DNA from: Myxococcales bacterium
Lineage (GTDB): Bacteria > Myxococcota_A > Polyangia > Polyangiales > Polyangiaceae
Length of the DNA: 64,000 nucleotides
NCBI GenBank assembly: GCA_016191785.1
Contig: JACPVJ010000008.1
Location: 1 to 64,000 of the forward strand
Direction of reading: 5' to 3'
The notes beneath the pieces were generated by a model. That model was given only the letters and a program-made list of their open reading frames with translations, did no database searches and had not been told where the DNA came from. Made by a program: the position numbers and the translations under genes. Positions 35,391 through 43,848 of this stretch are shown piece after piece (position 1 is the stretch's first letter; every line of letters begins with the position of its first letter).

Positions 35391-37436
35391 TTATCTCACA
35401 TTGAGCCATCTCTGCCAGTCGCACTCAGCCTCGGGAGCTTCCGGTGCAATGGCGTAGGAAAGGTTCAAGGGAACCTCGCTCGCGGCGGACCACCTCAAAC
35501 AGCTACGGATCTCCCGCACGCCGTATGAGGCTGACACGAAGCTCGACGCCACCTCACATCGCCAGACTGGGTCACCCGACCAGAGGATGAAGAAGGAACG
35601 GCCTTCCGCCGCGAGGCGGATGCGTCCGGGTTCGACCCCCACGACCTCGACGCCTGGCGCCAGGTGAAGCGGGACCTCGACGTAGTGTCGGCCGCTTCCC
35701 GAGATCTCGTCGCGAACGGCCAGCACCGAGGAGCGATGCTCCAGAGAGATGGTGCGCGTGACCATCACGGGCTCGGGCAGACGCTGGTAGCCCGAATGCC
35801 TGGCTCGAAAACGTGTCTGGTTCGCGCCGCATCGCCACTCGAGGATCTCCGGGCGTGCGTCGAATCGCAGCGCCCACAGCATCCTCGGGCCTACGAACCG
35901 GTTGAGCTCTCGGCGGTCGACCCGAGGAGTGTTGTGCGCTTCCGTCGATCGAAAGCGGTCTCGTTCGGACGGCGCGCGCGTGTACGTTGAAGTTCCCGAG
36001 TCCGTGACCAAGCGAACGCCATCCAGCGTCGCTTCGAACGACAGGCAGTCGTTGTGCCCATGACCACCCCGACCGGCGAGGCCGACGGGGCCACCGTCGA
36101 TGAACACGTGACCGCGAGAGTGACGCATCACGTAGAACCCCGAGTCGCGAAACGCCGCGCCGACCGTTGGAGGTCCCGCGGCACCACGAAGCGCTGCACA
36201 CGCGGACTTGCCCAGCCACCAGTACACCTCGTCGAGAGCGCCAGAGCTCGCGTCACACAGGGGGCGGTCGTCGGCAGCCACGCCTACGAGCCCGATCAAG
36301 TAGCGGTGGTCTCTGATCGTCTGAGTGCCGAGCGGCAGCAGGCGGCCGTCGTCGGCGTCGCCGACCAGTGGGCACTCTCCGCGCGGATCCGAGTAGGCCG
36401 CCACGAACTTCGCCATGCCGACCAGTCGATCCCAATAGTCGCGCGGAACCTCCAGGCCCAGCGTCTTGCGGTACAACGCCGGAAAGAAGAGCAGCTCGAG
36501 AACAAGGCGGTGGTATGAAACGCTGCCTTCGTAGTCGACGCCGTCGGGGAGGACCTGCAACGGTGCCTCTTTCATCAGGATCGCCCAACCGAGCTCGCTC
36601 CAACGCCTGGGAGTTGGACCGCCGGAGAAGAACAGCCCGGCGAAGACCAGTCCGGCGGCGTCCGCGAGGTAGTGGTTGCTGTTCAGGTCCGACTCCTCGA
36701 GGTTTCGTTCCACGAACCTCGCCTGCACGAACACGGACCGTAGGAAGCGGTCCTGAAAGGCTGCGTCCGCCCATGCGTCGCTCTGCCAGAACGCCTTGAA
36801 CAGCCACGTCCACACGGCCAGCCGGATGGCGACGTCCATGGCACACGCCCAGTTGACGCCCGTGGCGTAGGGGTTCGCGTCGATCCAACTCTCGATGAGC
36901 AGACGAGCCTCCGAGGCGAGCCGATCGTCACCCGTCAGCCGATAGGTCTGTGCGAGCGGGAGCACCCACTGAAAGCGCGACACCTCCCAGGGGAACTTCA
37001 CGTCGCTCGGTGCATCGAACCCATGCACGTCCAGGCGGCGATAACTCACCGGTGGCCAGCGAAACCCGGACACGTAGTCGCGATGCCAGTCGACTTCCGC
37101 TCCGAGCGACACTCGTGCTCCGAGCAGGTCGACCTCGTGACGCAGCGCCTCGTCGGCCAAGGCGCGGAGCCGTTGGACCGAGCCTGGGCACACCGTATCC
37201 AGCTCGACTGCCGCCACCGACGACGGACTCGGAAAAGGGGCACGCCCGCATCGCTCCCATAGCTCGGCAACGCTGCTCGCGCCGGTGCCCCGAAGAAGCG
37301 CCGCCGCAGTGCCGTGGGTTCGCGATGTCGTCCGCAAGGTCGCGTCGAGCTCTGCGCCCACCTCTCGCCACGCTCGACGCGCCACGACGTCTGTCGGCAT
37401 GTTCCGGGCGCGCCTCAGGAGACCGAGAAGCTTCAT
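35391..37436 (-). CDS. heparinase II/III-family protein
   Basis: 681 residues. The N-terminal alpha-toroid domain is seen in repeated aromatic helices (YRLTGDDRLASEARLLIESWI, NSNHYLADAAGLVFAGLFF), and the C-terminal beta-sandwich begins near GFYVMRHSRGHVFIDGGPVG with the metal/active-site type HGHNDCLSFE. Family members are polysaccharide lyases; versions lying next to the two-domain oxidoreductase are common in Wzx/Wzy loci and are thought to trim or remodel the exported polymer. No signal peptide is obvious. The start is 15 bases after the oxidoreductase gene, so the two are cotranscribed. Confidence 0.87.
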   Translation of the reverse strand: MKLLGLLRRARNMPTDVVARRAWREVGAELDATLRTTSRTHGTAAALLRGTGASSVAELWERCGRAPFPSPSSVAAVELDTVCPGSVQRLRALADEALRHEVDLLGARVSLGAEVDWHRDYVSGFRWPPVSYRRLDVHGFDAPSDVKFPWEVSRFQWVLPLAQTYRLTGDDRLASEARLLIESWIDANPYATGVNWACAMDVAIRLAVWTWLFKAFWQSDAWADAAFQDRFLRSVFVQARFVERNLEESDLNSNHYLADAAGLVFAGLFFSGGPTPRRWSELGWAILMKEAPLQVLPDGVDYEGSVSYHRLVLELLFFPALYRKTLGLEVPRDYWDRLVGMAKFVAAYSDPRGECPLVGDADDGRLLPLGTQTIRDHRYLIGLVGVAADDRPLCDASSGALDEVYWWLGKSACAALRGAAGPPTVGAAFRDSGFYVMRHSRGHVFIDGGPVGLAGRGGHGHNDCLSFEATLDGVRLVTDSGTSTYTRAPSERDRFRSTEAHNTPRVDRRELNRFVGPRMLWALRFDARPEILEWRCGANQTRFRARHSGYQRLPEPVMVTRTISLEHRSSVLAVRDEISGSGRHYVEVPLHLAPGVEVVGVEPGRIRLAAEGRSFFILWSGDPVWRCEVASSFVSASYGVREIRSCLRWSAASEVPLNLSYAIAPEAPEAECDWQRWLNVR

Positions 37437-37451
37437 CCGTTGTTTCCGGAA

Positions 37452-39596
37452 TCAACCCGCTCGACCGCAGAGCTCGTCCTGCACGGTGAGCGCGATCTCC
37501 GTCGCCTGGACCTGTTGCCAGAGTGGTATCGGCCAGGTTCCCGAACGGAGACCGCTCGCGAACTGCCGCAACTCCTCGAGGTGTCCCTTGTCGGGCACCC
37601 GGTTCTTCATTCGAGCGTCCTTGAATCCCTCTCCGGAGAGCTCGAGATAGTCGTCGACCACCAGGACCCGCCCATCGACGAACACCTCCAAGTGTTCCTT
37701 GGGGTACGAGCGGTGGCCCAGCGACGTGTAGGTTAAGCATGCGATCGACCCGTCCTCGAAGCGAAGGCTCGCCATGAAGTTGTCGGTGCGCGCGCGGTGT
37801 CCGGACGGCGGCGGGATGGCCTGCACGGCCACCGACGTGACTCTGGCGTCGGTGAGGTAGGTGAAGAGGTCGTAGATGTGACAGGCTTCGCCCAGATTTC
37901 GCCCCCCACCCTCCACACCGTGCACCCAGTGTTCGGGTGGGATGTGCCCCGCATTCATCCGGTAAGTCATGACCATCGGTGAGGTGCGGCTCGAGACAAG
38001 CGCACGGGCTCTCTGTGCGTGTGGGGAGAAACGTCGATTGAAACCCGTGAGGAGGACGGGTTTCGCGGAAGGTCCGGCTTCGGCGTAGAACGCCTCGACC
38101 TCGGCAAGCTCCGCTCGGGTCAGTGCCAGCGGCTTCTCCAGAAGCACGTGCTTGCCCGCGCGCAGCCCCCGCAGGGCCATCGATGCGTGCAGATTGTGCC
38201 TGGTGCACACCACCAGCGCGTCGACGGCAGGGTCGGCAAGCACCGTCTCGAGATCGGTCGTGGGGTACCCGCCAAACTGCCGCGAAACCTGCGATGCCCT
38301 AGGTGCGCTGTGACTCACGACCGCGCGGATGTCGAAGTAGTCCCTCAGCGACGTCAGGTTCGGCAGGTGCACCGCCTTTGCGAACCCACCCGGCCCCACT
38401 ACCGCCACCCCGATGCGAGTCTTGGGCGAAGAGCGCGTGGCGGTTACCTGAACGGGCGCCGAAGAGGCAATCTCCTCGGAGGTGCCGTACTTCAGGAGTG
38501 CAAGAATCGGCGGGCGCTCCTTGGTCTCGAGGGCCGTGTAGGCCGCCTGCGCTTCCGCCACGGGAAACTCGCCGCCGATGAGCGAGGTCAAGCTCACCCG
38601 GCCCGCCGAAACCAAATCCAGGAAGGCTGCCATGTTCTCGGTCTCGGTCCACCGAACATAAGCCAAGGGGTATTTGAGCCCGCGCACTTCGAAGTCAGCG
38701 TCATAGCGCCCCGGCCCATAGGAAGTGGAAACGAGGAAATCCAGCTCCTTCTCGTAGATGTCTTGTCGCTTGAGCGCGAGACCGACGTCTCCAACCAGAA
38801 CGACGCGTCCCCGCCGACGGCACATGCGGAAAGCGCTCGATACGATCTCGTCCCCTGCGCCCGACGCGGTGATGATGACACCGTCGGCACCCAGGTCGCG
38901 AGTCACGCGCAGGACCTTCAGGTCTGCGTCCCCGTCCGACGGGTCCAGGCCCACGTCGAGCCCCGCTCCACGCGCCAAAGCGATCCGATCTGGGTTGATG
39001 TCGGTGCCGATGACGCGGCAGCCGTTCGCCTTCAGGAGCTGCGTGGCAAGTTGTCCCAAGGCCCCCAAGCCGACGACTACGAAGGTCTCGCCCAGGGTCG
39101 GGTTCGCGCGCCTGACACCCTGTAGAGCTATGGCGCCCAGCGCCACGGTGCTGGCGTGCGCGAAGGACACGCCGTCCGGCATGCGAGCGACGAGGTTCCT
39201 CGGCACCCGGATCAGCTGCGCGTGACTCGCATGGCCGGTGCCAGCGCAGGCAACTCGGTCTCCCGGGCCGAATTCGTCGACGTCCGTGCTCACGGCCTCG
39301 ACAATGCCGGCGGCGGAGTAGCCCACCACGAGACCCTCCGCGAGCCGCCCGCGGACCACGCTGACGGTGCTGCCAATGCCCTGCCCCGCCGCCATCGTGA
39401 CGACCTTCTGAACCTCCTCCGGGTGCTTCAGCGCCCGCTTCCAAAGCGGCTCGCCGCTGTTGCGTACTCCGCTGAGCTCCGTGCCGCTCGAGATGCACGA
39501 ATGGCTGACCCGAACCAGCACCGTGCCCGGCTCCAAGGCAGGCGACGGGACCTGCTCAACGACCGCCCTGCCACGCTTGATGAATACCTGTTGCAT
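37452..39596 (-). CDS. two-domain oxidoreductase: zinc-type alcohol dehydrogenase fused to Gfo/Idh/MocA
   Basis: 714 residues. The first half is a medium-chain dehydrogenase (N-terminal GroES-like fold; NAD site VVGLGALGQLATQLL; ALARGAGLDVGLDP). The second half is a Gfo/Idh/MocA oxidoreductase (VAVVGPGGFAKAVHLPNL, then LLEKPLALT). This fusion is characteristic of polysaccharide clusters, often beside heparinase-like genes, as here; its exact substrate is not known to me. Located between the aminotransferase (62-base gap) and the heparinase-like gene. Confidence 0.92.
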   Translation of the reverse strand: MQQVFIKRGRAVVEQVPSPALEPGTVLVRVSHSCISSGTELSGVRNSGEPLWKRALKHPEEVQKVVTMAAGQGIGSTVSVVRGRLAEGLVVGYSAAGIVEAVSTDVDEFGPGDRVACAGTGHASHAQLIRVPRNLVARMPDGVSFAHASTVALGAIALQGVRRANPTLGETFVVVGLGALGQLATQLLKANGCRVIGTDINPDRIALARGAGLDVGLDPSDGDADLKVLRVTRDLGADGVIITASGAGDEIVSSAFRMCRRRGRVVLVGDVGLALKRQDIYEKELDFLVSTSYGPGRYDADFEVRGLKYPLAYVRWTETENMAAFLDLVSAGRVSLTSLIGGEFPVAEAQAAYTALETKERPPILALLKYGTSEEIASSAPVQVTATRSSPKTRIGVAVVGPGGFAKAVHLPNLTSLRDYFDIRAVVSHSAPRASQVSRQFGGYPTTDLETVLADPAVDALVVCTRHNLHASMALRGLRAGKHVLLEKPLALTRAELAEVEAFYAEAGPSAKPVLLTGFNRRFSPHAQRARALVSSRTSPMVMTYRMNAGHIPPEHWVHGVEGGGRNLGEACHIYDLFTYLTDARVTSVAVQAIPPPSGHRARTDNFMASLRFEDGSIACLTYTSLGHRSYPKEHLEVFVDGRVLVVDDYLELSGEGFKDARMKNRVPDKGHLEELRQFASGLRSGTWPIPLWQQVQATEIALTVQDELCGRAG

Positions 39597-39658
39597 CGCT
39601 CACCACTTCGTTCGGCCTGCGAAGCGAACCGCTTCGGTGTTGCGGCGCCCTGCCGAGT

Positions 39659-40846
39659 TCAATCCGCGCGAATGCCCTGCAGGCTGCGCGTCAACCGCTC
39701 TGCGACCCGAGGCATGGCCTCGACGCCCACATTCGCAAACGCCAATCGCAGGTAGGACTCCTGCCCCGGCCCGAACATGCTCCCCGGCAAGCAGAGCATG
39801 TTCTGTTCGGTCGCGAGCCACTTTGCCACAGCTGTGGCGTCGCGGTCTCGGAATGGGTGCTTCAGGTACGCGAAATAGGCGCCCGCACTGACCAGCTCGT
39901 AGCCGGTCACCGACCCAAGCGCATGCCGCAAGGCCGAGAGACGTTGGCCCAGCTTGTCCGCGCTCTGCGCACGCCACTCCTGAAGCGACTCGAGACCGAA
40001 GAGCGCCGCTTCCTGCCCGATGCGCGGAGCGCAGATGGCGATCGTATCCATCGCTTTCTCGACCTGCCCGATGAACGACGCCCCCGCAACGACCGCGCCG
40101 ACACGATACCCGGTGATCGCGAAGGCCTTCGAGAAGCTGTAGAGGTGGACCAATGTGTCTTGCCACCGTGCGTCAGCGAACAGCCCGTGTGGCGGCGTGT
40201 CACGCGGAGTGAAGTCCCGATACGTCTCGTCTAGGATCAGCGCGACTCCCTTTGACCGGGCGAGGGCCATGAACTCGCGGAGGACCTCCGGAGGGTAGAT
40301 CGCTCCGGTCGGATTGTTCGGGCTGACCAGGACGATGGCTCGAGTGCGGGGACCAATCCGCGAGCTCGCGTCAGCCGGATCTGGGACACCACCGCGATCG
40401 GCACGGAATGGGAGGTGCGTCGACCGGATGCCGAGCATGTCGAGCCACATCTGGTGGTTGAAGTAGTACGGCACCGGCAGAAGGATCTCGTCACCGGCGC
40501 TCGCCAGCGACATCGTGGCAAGGCAAAACGCTTGATTGCATCCCGCCGAGATCAGCACCTGCTCGGCCGACACGTTCCCTGAGTACCGGGACGAGATGTC
40601 GCTTGCGAGCGCGCGTCGGAGCTCTGCGAACCCGGAGATCGCCGAATACCGCGCCGTAGCGGGGTCGCTCAGCCGAGTCGCAAGAAAGTCCGTCATCGCC
40701 CGAGGTAGAGGGTCACTGGGCACGGCTTGGGCAAGGTCCAAGCGGGGCAACTCAGCTGGGAACGTGCGCCCTTCCACCCAGCCCTGAGCCTCCGGGATAG
40801 GAGGGGGAACGACTGCCTGGAGCAGAGGGTTCGGGCGGAGCGCCAT
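39659..40846 (-). CDS. PLP-dependent aminotransferase, class I/II
   Basis: 395 residues. Fold-type I signatures: ISAGCNQAFCLATMSLA (PLP phosphate region), VLVSPNNPTGAIYPPEVL (Asn contact), LILDETYRDF (Asp) and the PLP lysine in HLYSFSKAFAITGYRVG. It resembles aspartate/aromatic-type aminotransferases rather than the DegT sugar type, so the substrate is more likely an amino acid or keto acid. It heads the leftward group 40846-33158 and diverges from the interrupted lipoprotein gene. Confidence 0.9.
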   Translation of the reverse strand: MALRPNPLLQAVVPPPIPEAQGWVEGRTFPAELPRLDLAQAVPSDPLPRAMTDFLATRLSDPATARYSAISGFAELRRALASDISSRYSGNVSAEQVLISAGCNQAFCLATMSLASAGDEILLPVPYYFNHQMWLDMLGIRSTHLPFRADRGGVPDPADASSRIGPRTRAIVLVSPNNPTGAIYPPEVLREFMALARSKGVALILDETYRDFTPRDTPPHGLFADARWQDTLVHLYSFSKAFAITGYRVGAVVAGASFIGQVEKAMDTIAICAPRIGQEAALFGLESLQEWRAQSADKLGQRLSALRHALGSVTGYELVSAGAYFAYLKHPFRDRDATAVAKWLATEQNMLCLPGSMFGPGQESYLRLAFANVGVEAMPRVAERLTRSLQGIRAD

Positions 40847-40925
40847 GTCCCGCGGGTTTAGCCGACGCTGCGGGCGGTGTCACTTGCCGAGGCGCTCGGT
40901 TGCGCCGGACGGCACCCACGATACG

Positions 40926-41765
40926 ATGAGCCGGATGACCTCGGTCGGCGCCTTGGCGGCGTGGGCAGCCTCATGCGCTCTCTTCGCGTGCGCGCTCGAG
41001 CGAGGTGGAATGCTCGACTCGCGGGGGGGCGACGCCGCACAGGGAGGAACCGCTGGGGTCTCGGGCGCGCCGTTCGGCGGCACCGGCGGCGGCGCCGGCT
41101 GGGCTGGATCTGGGGGTACTCTCGGCGATGCGGCCGGCGACCAGGGCTCTGAGAGCGGCGCCGCAGACGCCCCAGCCGACTCGCCTCACAGCGACGGGCC
41201 GGACGGATGGTCCACCTGGAACCCGGCGACTGCAGCCGACTGCGTCCTCTGGCTCGACGCTTCCGACCCCTCCACGCTGAATACCGTGGGGCCCAACGTG
41301 AACTCCTGGGCCAGCAAGTGTGGGCTGGCGCTCGGAAGCGCCTCGGGAACGCAGCGCCCGGTGCTAGCCATCACCAACGGAAGGCCCACGGTCCATTGCG
41401 ATGGACTGAATGACCGGCTCGTGATCGGCGGTTCTGGCGTTGCAGCCACGCAGTACTCGGTTCTCATCGTCATCGACAAACCCGCCGGCGCACCGAGCCA
41501 GCAAGTCCTGTGGAGCAACCGTGGCCTTGTGCCTCCGGTGGGAGGCACCGCGACCTGGTTCGGGACCCTCAATGGATCGCTGCTCGTCTACCAAGACAGC
41601 GCGACGCCGGCCGCTGCGCTGCTCGGCACGTCCAAGCTCGACGGAAAGACGGCCGTCCTCGAACTCGCGGTGTCCACGCTCGGCGACCGCGCCGCATACC
41701 GCGACGGCCTTCTCGAGCAAAGCGACAGCGGGAGTTCGGGGCTGACGACCTTGCTCGGCACCAGT
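40926..41765 (+). pseudogene. 5' part of a lectin-like lipoprotein gene split by the 4.46-kb transposon
   Basis: 280 codons from the ATG at 40926. The signal carries lipobox LFAC (Cys22), followed by a Gly/Ala/Ser linker (GGTGGGAGWAGSGGT) and a concanavalin-like jelly-roll domain (CVLWLDASDPSTLN, then VHCDGLNDRLVIGGSG). The domain stops abruptly at the transposon's left end; beyond it the frame reads 28 unrelated residues to a stop at 41849. Joining base 41765 to 46228 restores the frame, giving a ~324-residue protein. A truncated lipoprotein may still be made. Confidence 0.88.
41761..41765 (+). repeat. target-site duplication CCAGT, left copy
   Basis: Identical to 46223-46227, directly outside the transposon ends. 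A five-base duplication is what Tn7/Mu/Tn5053-type transposases leave. Confidence 0.9.
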
Positions 41766-41777
41766 TGTACCGCCCCG
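41766..41777 (+). repeat. left terminal inverted repeat of the transposon
   Basis: TGTACCGCCCCG, 12 of 12 identical to the inverse of 46211-46222. It begins TGT, as in Tn7/Mu-type ends. Confidence 0.9.
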
Positions 41778-41792
41778 CGCTCTGCGCGTCGC

Positions 41793-41815
41793 TTCGTCCC
41801 GGATTCGCCGCGTAG
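41793..41815 (+). repeat. inner end motif of the transposon, left copy
   Basis: TTCGTCCCGG, six variable bases, CGCGTAG. The same motif with the same spacing occurs inverted at 46163-46185. Probable second transposase-binding site, 27 bases in from the left tip. Confidence 0.75.
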
Positions 41816-41976
41816 CGTGATTGGGGTCGTGGCGAGCCGCGCTGCGTGAGGCGGTCGCGACCGGGCGAGGGCCTTGGGCAGCGCGGTGCTCGACGCGGAG
41901 GTGGGCAGGCGGACAGACGCGCGCGCCCACCTCCGCGTCCGAGCCCGGTGGGCAGCGTTCCGTTCCGCTTCCTACC

Positions 41977-42996
41977 TCAGGGGGTGGGAAGGGAATGGTC
42001 GTGGAGGCGCCAGCCACGGGGCGTGCGTTCGACGCTGCTGCTCGATTCGAGCTGGCGGAGCGCGACGCCGAGGGTGTCGTTGCGCACGCGCAAGGCGGCG
42101 CGTAACGCCTCTCGCGACAGCGGCCCCGTGGCAGCGGCGAGGTCTGCAAGGATGCGACGGTGAAGATCTGGAGCCAATGTGACGGCCGGGGCGACGCCGT
42201 CGTCGGTCTCGGCACCGCGAGCGGTGAGATGGGCGGGGCCAGATGGATCTTCTGTGGTGACGAGGTCGACGAGGAAAGGTTCTGGTGCGGCGGCAGCGCG
42301 GTGCTCGACGGTGACGACGAGCTCACCGCGGCGACGGCGCACGTAGAGCGCGGAGTCGGTCCATGCGTGGAAGTCGCCTGAGCCGCGCAGACCCTGGCCG
42401 GCGGAGCTGGCAGCGTTCTTGCGAGAGTGGTGGACGACGAGCACGGAGGTGTCGTGAGCGCGCTGCACCTCACGCAAGAAAGCGAGGACCGCGCTGACCT
42501 CGGCGGCGCTGTTCTCGTCGATGCGGTGAAGGCGCACGAAGGGGTCGAGCACGAGCAGTCGCGGCCTGATGGCGGCGAGGGTCTTGTGCAAGCGTCGTTG
42601 ATCGTGGGGGAGATCGAGCCGCAAGCTGGGAGCGGTGACGACGTGGATCGGCAGACTGCCGAGGTCGATGTGCCGGGGAGCGCAGAGGCCCGCGAGGCGC
42701 TGCTTGACGACGGCGGGCGCATCCTCGGCGAGGTAGAGCAGGACGGGTCCCGGGTCGCGCACGTCGAAGCGGCCGAGGCAGGGAGTATCGGAGGCTACGG
42801 AGAGCGCGAGGTCGAGACCGATCCAGCTCTTGTGGCACTTGGGCGCGCCGCCGAGGATGCCGACGCCGGCGCGAGCCCAGAGCGGCTCGACGAGCCAGCG
42901 CTGGTTGGCGTCGAGGTCGGCGAGATCGCGAGCGAGCACGACCGGCAAGAGGTCGTGCGCGCTCGCGTCGCTCTCGGAGGGCACCCGCTCGGTCAC
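41977..42996 (-). CDS. RepA-like AAA ATPase of the transposon (AAA_25 type)
   Basis: 339 residues. P-loop variant GAPKCHKSW (50-58), as in RepA/RecA-like helicase ATPases (G.PK..KSW), then LLVLDPFVRLH (Walker B) and VLVVHHSRKN. The C-terminus looks like a winged-helix (LSREALRAALRVRNDTLGVALRQLE). Such proteins are hexameric RecA-fold ATPases known from plasmid replication and mobile elements. Its start overlaps the ExeA-like stop by four bases, so it is part of the transposon operon. Its role in transposition is unknown; loading a replication machine or target handling are guesses. Starts from ATG 42996. Confidence 0.85.
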   Translation of the reverse strand: MTERVPSESDASAHDLLPVVLARDLADLDANQRWLVEPLWARAGVGILGGAPKCHKSWIGLDLALSVASDTPCLGRFDVRDPGPVLLYLAEDAPAVVKQRLAGLCAPRHIDLGSLPIHVVTAPSLRLDLPHDQRRLHKTLAAIRPRLLVLDPFVRLHRIDENSAAEVSAVLAFLREVQRAHDTSVLVVHHSRKNAASSAGQGLRGSGDFHAWTDSALYVRRRRGELVVTVEHRAAAAPEPFLVDLVTTEDPSGPAHLTARGAETDDGVAPAVTLAPDLHRRILADLAAATGPLSREALRAALRVRNDTLGVALRQLESSSSVERTPRGWRLHDHSLPTP

Positions 42997-43847
42997 GCCT
43001 TGGCGCTCCGAGCGGGTGCGGGGGGCGGCGCCGCGAGAGCGGGGCCGAGCATGTCATCGACGGCGGCGGCGAGCACGTGCTCGTCGACGAAGTCCTGGGT
43101 CCGCTCGTGTGCAAGGCGCAGCGCCGAGCGCAGGAGCCTGCTCGCAATGCGGAGATAGCCGCGGCTTTGACGGTAGAGCAGCTCCATGGCGGGGTCGCTC
43201 AAGAGCTTCTGGCGCGCACCGACCGCCTCGAGTCCGCCGTGGATGCACGCGGCAAACCCCTCGCGATCGGACCACGGCTCGATGTGCACGTGGGTTTGGA
43301 TGCGCATGGCGAGCGGCGCGTGTTGTTGCTGCGCGAGCGTACGACCGAGTGCGGGGAGCCCGACCAGCCACAGGGTCAAGAGCTCGCGGCTATCGAAGGC
43401 GAAGTTGAGAAACCCCGAGAGGTCGAGCAGAAACTTGTCGCTCAAGTGTTGCGCTTCGTCGAGCACGAGGACGGGCTGGGTGTGTCGCTCGTCGACCAGA
43501 TGGACGAGCACCTTCTTGATGTCGGTCCAGAGCTGGCCGCGACGATGCGACGGCGCGACGCCGAGCTCCTGCGCCAGAGTGCGGTACAAGTCGAGCGGCG
43601 AGACGGCGGTGTCGCACAGGTAGAGCACCAGGTGGTCGGGCTTGGGCAAGGTCGCGCAAAGGTTTCTGAGCGCGGCAGTCTTGCCGACGCCGGGCTCGCC
43701 GGTGAGCAGGCCCGCGCCGGGCTCGTCGACCAGTTGGAGGAAGACTCGCTCGAGCCGCCGGTACGCCGGGCTGTCCTCGTAGAAGGTCTTGCCTTGGGCA
43801 TTCTTGGGCAGCGGATGGCCCGTGAGTCCGAATCGTTTGCGGTACAT
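42993..43847 (-). CDS. ExeA/TniB-like AAA+ ATPase of the transposon
   Basis: 284 residues from the ATG at 43847, chosen for AAGGAG seven bases upstream; the longer frame to 44054 runs into the transposase gene. Typical start MYRKRFGLTGHPLPKNA, Walker A GEPGVGKT (50-57), Walker B LVLDEAQ (127-133) and sensor-type WLVGLPALGRTL. ATPases of the ExeA/TniB/TnsC/IstB group act as target selectors and activators for DDE transposases encoded next to them, as here. Confidence 0.9.
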   Translation of the reverse strand: MYRKRFGLTGHPLPKNAQGKTFYEDSPAYRRLERVFLQLVDEPGAGLLTGEPGVGKTAALRNLCATLPKPDHLVLYLCDTAVSPLDLYRTLAQELGVAPSHRRGQLWTDIKKVLVHLVDERHTQPVLVLDEAQHLSDKFLLDLSGFLNFAFDSRELLTLWLVGLPALGRTLAQQQHAPLAMRIQTHVHIEPWSDREGFAACIHGGLEAVGARQKLLSDPAMELLYRQSRGYLRIASRLLRSALRLAHERTQDFVDEHVLAAAVDDMLGPALAAPPPAPARSAKA

Positions 43848-43848
43848 G

